This document shows positions 27,391 to 29,369 of a stretch of DNA of 29,369 nucleotides, piece by piece; positions within the stretch are counted from its first letter, which is position 1; every line of letters starts with the position of its first letter. The stretch lies in the NCBI GenBank assembly GCA_003427395.1, contig BFEA01000001.1, positions 4,831,933 to 4,861,301 on the forward strand, in the 5' to 3' direction. Position numbers and translations under genes: made by a program. The notes under the pieces are model-generated. The model searched no databases. It was not told where the DNA came from and saw nothing but the letters and a program-made list of their open reading frames with translations. This DNA is from Chara braunii (taxonomy: Eukaryota > Streptophyta > Charophyceae > Charales > Characeae).

Positions 27391-28550
27391 ATCGTGCGCA
27401 TCGGCCCTCGCTTGAAAACGAGGGCCCTCCCGGCCATGTCACGCAGCAGTGTACCTAAAAACATATATTTTAGAGACAACTCGGGAACGACGCATACTGT
27501 TCCGTGAACCGCCGAGACGGACGCGGTTGCTTCGCTCCCTCGCCGCTCTAGCCGGGTGCGCCAGCTATACTTCCCACGGTCCCCTACGACAGGACGGGTT
27601 CCCACGGGGCATAAGCTTGCATCCCTAAGGGTCTGTCACCACCCTTAGGGCGTATCCCTACCGAGCTACTGATCCACGTGCGAAGGTTTTTAAATGCAAT
27701 CGCAGAGGTAGATCAGCCGAGGGCGTTTGCTCGTCTCGCTGCAGTATAGGAATTGTTTGACTAAACAGAGAATGAACCCGAGCGTCGTTCGGTCCCAGGG
27801 GCGCTGATCTCCCAAATACGAAGCGTACACCGGTCGACTAGGACAGTCTCAACCAAGCGTGAAAACAATCCTTAGTCCCTAACAATCAAACAACAAAAAT
27901 CACACAATCCAAAATCGTTGACTTGATGAGCAAGTCTGCCAAAATATCCCCTTTCGACCTGTATGATTGAAATAGTTTTTAATATAGTCGCTCTAAGATT
28001 ATTAATTGAAGAACAAACTAGGACTAATCTTCCTATGAAAATATCTGCAAATAAATACTGCTGCTACCATGCAGATCAACAAATGATCTGGTTCCTGGTC
28101 GATGTTTTAACTCTCGATTGAATCATACCTTAGTGCTATATGTGACTACTTGGAGGAGCGAGTGACAACTTTTGTTGGTCGCTCTGTCCTCCTGGACAAT
28201 AATTACTCTTTCTGTTCCACGAACGATGGAGTATCCATCTCTAACGCCAAGTTACGCAATGTAGAAATATTTCATTTTTCGCTGCTTTGCTTGACCACCT
28301 TTTCAGACGTTCGCTTTTCACTTTATCCAGCTTATTTTTATGCAAACGATTGCCCCTCAATGCATAAGCATGATAGTGAAATCATCGGGGTAATCCGAAT
28401 ACTATCCATCCGGCGGTCCTAACTACATAAAGTGTTTTGTTTTTGTTTTTAGATTACCTCATAAAACCATAAGTTATATAGTTTCCTCAACGGGACTGTG
28501 TGCATGCGAAGTGTTTTCTGAAATCTGAGTAAGATTTCAGAAGACGATGT
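27391..28550 (-). other. LTR/leader end next to the PBS, hairpin-rich, no gene
   Basis: Immediately upstream (in element direction) of the PBS is a hairpin GGCCCTCG/CGAGGGCC (27403-27426). The inverted-repeat arm begins inside it at 27425. The rest is the complement of 21368-22493 and carries the same stem-loops without Ns. Being directly 5' of a PBS, this stretch should be the 3' end of the 5' LTR. Confidence 0.6.
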
Positions 28551-29102
28551 CTAATTCTGGTAAATCTCTCGCCCACCGCGCACCTGTGCCTCCAATAAAT
28601 CCAAACGTGCCAGCTCGTCGTCGTCGAAAATCAAAGTAGACCTTCGTCCACATCGCATGACTCTAACAATCCGAGTATCATAGAAGGAGGTCATCCGAGA
28701 GGCTAGCCTCCGAACTATAACTCGGAGAGGTCGACTAAGTCCAAACAGGTGTCGAGTCTCTGTGTCCCGGATCCGGACGAAGCCGAAACGCCTACCGGAC
28801 GAGGTAATCTTGATACTCACAATGACTCGAGAGAAACATTGGAGGTTACTCGCGCGGTGGAAATACAAAGTATAACCGTAAAGCTCATCGGAAGTTCGAG
28901 CCGTGTTGGCTCTGAAATCCGCGCGAGTTTTAGGGAAAAATCCCTCGTCATTTCGAAGTAGTCCAATGAAGTCGAACCAGTCGATAGGAGATCCATCTCG
29001 AGCTCGTAAAAGTCTCGCTGCACTCCTGATGAGATCATCCTCATGTGTATCACGAACCAGCAGATACCTCTGGATCCTCAAGTCTCGTCGTGCTCCAGGC
29101 AT
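28551..29102 (-). CDS. ORF B, right-arm copy
   Basis: Complete 183-codon ORF, start at 29102 and stop at 28551, with no ambiguous base. It differs from the left copy by Gln for Pro in the LRI-RYLL segment and Lys for Asn in FFP-TRAD. I saw no synonymous change in the stretch, but the total number of differences is too small to measure selection. The acceptor-like CTAAT...CAG before the ATG is conserved. In this orientation the ORF is in the same direction as gag and pol of the adjacent element. Confidence 0.6.
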   Translation of the reverse strand: MPGARRDLRIQRYLLVRDTHEDDLIRSAARLLRARDGSPIDWFDFIGLLRNDEGFFPKTRADFRANTARTSDELYGYTLYFHRASNLQCFSRVIVSIKITSSGRRFGFVRIRDTETRHLFGLSRPLRVIVRRLASRMTSFYDTRIVRVMRCGRRSTLIFDDDELARLDLLEAQVRGGREIYQN

Positions 29103-29125
29103 CTGCGTATCAGAACGAATCCAAA

Positions 29126-29369
29126 TTAGTCACGTAAAAACTCCTCGAGTTCTACCGCTTCATTTTCCAATTCATCATCATATAACGCTTCAGCCCCTAT
29201 GATTGCGTACCTATTGGCACGTATCCGCTCCGCGTAGTATATGCCAAAAAATGGGCCTTGTCGCTCGTTCAGCCAAAGCACGTAACGGACGAATATCAAC
29301 CTTATTTCAGGGATTTCGTCCACTCGTGTGTTGATCTCATAGGGTTGCAACACCACCAGGTTCATATTG
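29126..29369 (-). CDS. ORF A, right-arm copy, 5' part outside window
   Basis: C-terminal 80 codons of ORF A, ending at stop TAG/TAA position 29126. The N-terminus lies beyond the window edge. One residue differs from the left copy (Val for Glu in the acidic tail). The internal Met near 29365 is not the start, since the left copy begins about 90 residues earlier. Confidence 0.6.
   Translation of the reverse strand, partial: NMNLVVLQPYEINTRVDEIPEIRLIFVRYVLWLNERQGPFFGIYYAERIRANRYAIIGAEALYDDELENEAVELEEFLRD

Larger units (their letters stand above)
27425..29369 (-). repeat. Right arm of the large inverted repeat
   Basis: Reverse complement of 20549-22493 with four or five substitutions, and no Ns. 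It runs off the window end, so the true arm is longer. Adjacent to the PBS of the second-family element, it is most simply that element's 5' LTR, which would then be at least 1.9 kb and protein-coding. Confidence 0.93.

Noticed and set aside
20549-29369. DNA transposon with long terminal inverted repeats
   Set aside because: The spacer is a retroelement with its own PBS next to one arm, no transposase is present, and the arms contain sense-oriented ORFs.

Overview
The window is eukaryotic transposon DNA with no recognisable host gene. It holds three decayed Ty3/gypsy LTR-retrotransposon bodies, all on the minus strand, plus a highly structured non-coding region and a large inverted repeat. 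My best guess for the host is a streptophyte plant lineage, possibly a charophyte alga. The primer-binding sites resemble those of plant elements: one differs by a single base from the plant initiator-Met type, another is Athila-like. The RT/RNase H style also fits, and nonsense codons look like C-to-T decay in CG and CHG contexts. A fungus is not excluded. Scattered Ns show consensus or assembly uncertainty.

Layout. 1-7112: element copy 1, without its 5' LTR and cut by the window at its 3' end. A single N at 7113 joins it to copy 2 (7114-15447), which has gag, a primer-binding site and a 5' LTR of about 311 bp. Element order is LTR, PBS, gag, zinc knuckle, protease, RT, RNase H, PHD finger, integrase, then accessory ORFs X, Y and Z. 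The pol stop overlaps the start of X as ATGA, the X stop overlaps the start of Y in the same way, and Z starts inside Y in another frame. 15448-17107 holds the tail of a further copy (ORF W, running into the LTR), a second truncated gag, a second PBS and a second LTR.

17108-20202 has no convincing gene. It contains palindromes, about twenty successive unrelated hairpins (17471-18434), TATA boxes, and a 54-bp tandem array (about 18640-19154). Units of that array fold into GNRA-capped hairpins with compensatory changes. 20280-21367 carries two adjacent unknown ORFs (A and B), each starting directly after a splice-acceptor-like AG.

20549-22493 recurs as a near-identical inverted copy at 27425-29369. 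Between the arms lies a third Ty3/gypsy element (22494-27390) of a different family. It has gag, CCHC, protease, RT and RNase H, is truncated before integrase, and has its PBS at 27371-27390. The right arm sits where a 5' LTR should be, so ORFs A and B are probably carried in an unusually long LTR or leader.

The strongest leads are the stop-start-coupled accessory ORFs with the PHD finger, the covarying GNRA hairpin array, the dense hairpin run, and the LTR-borne ORF pair with twin splice acceptors.
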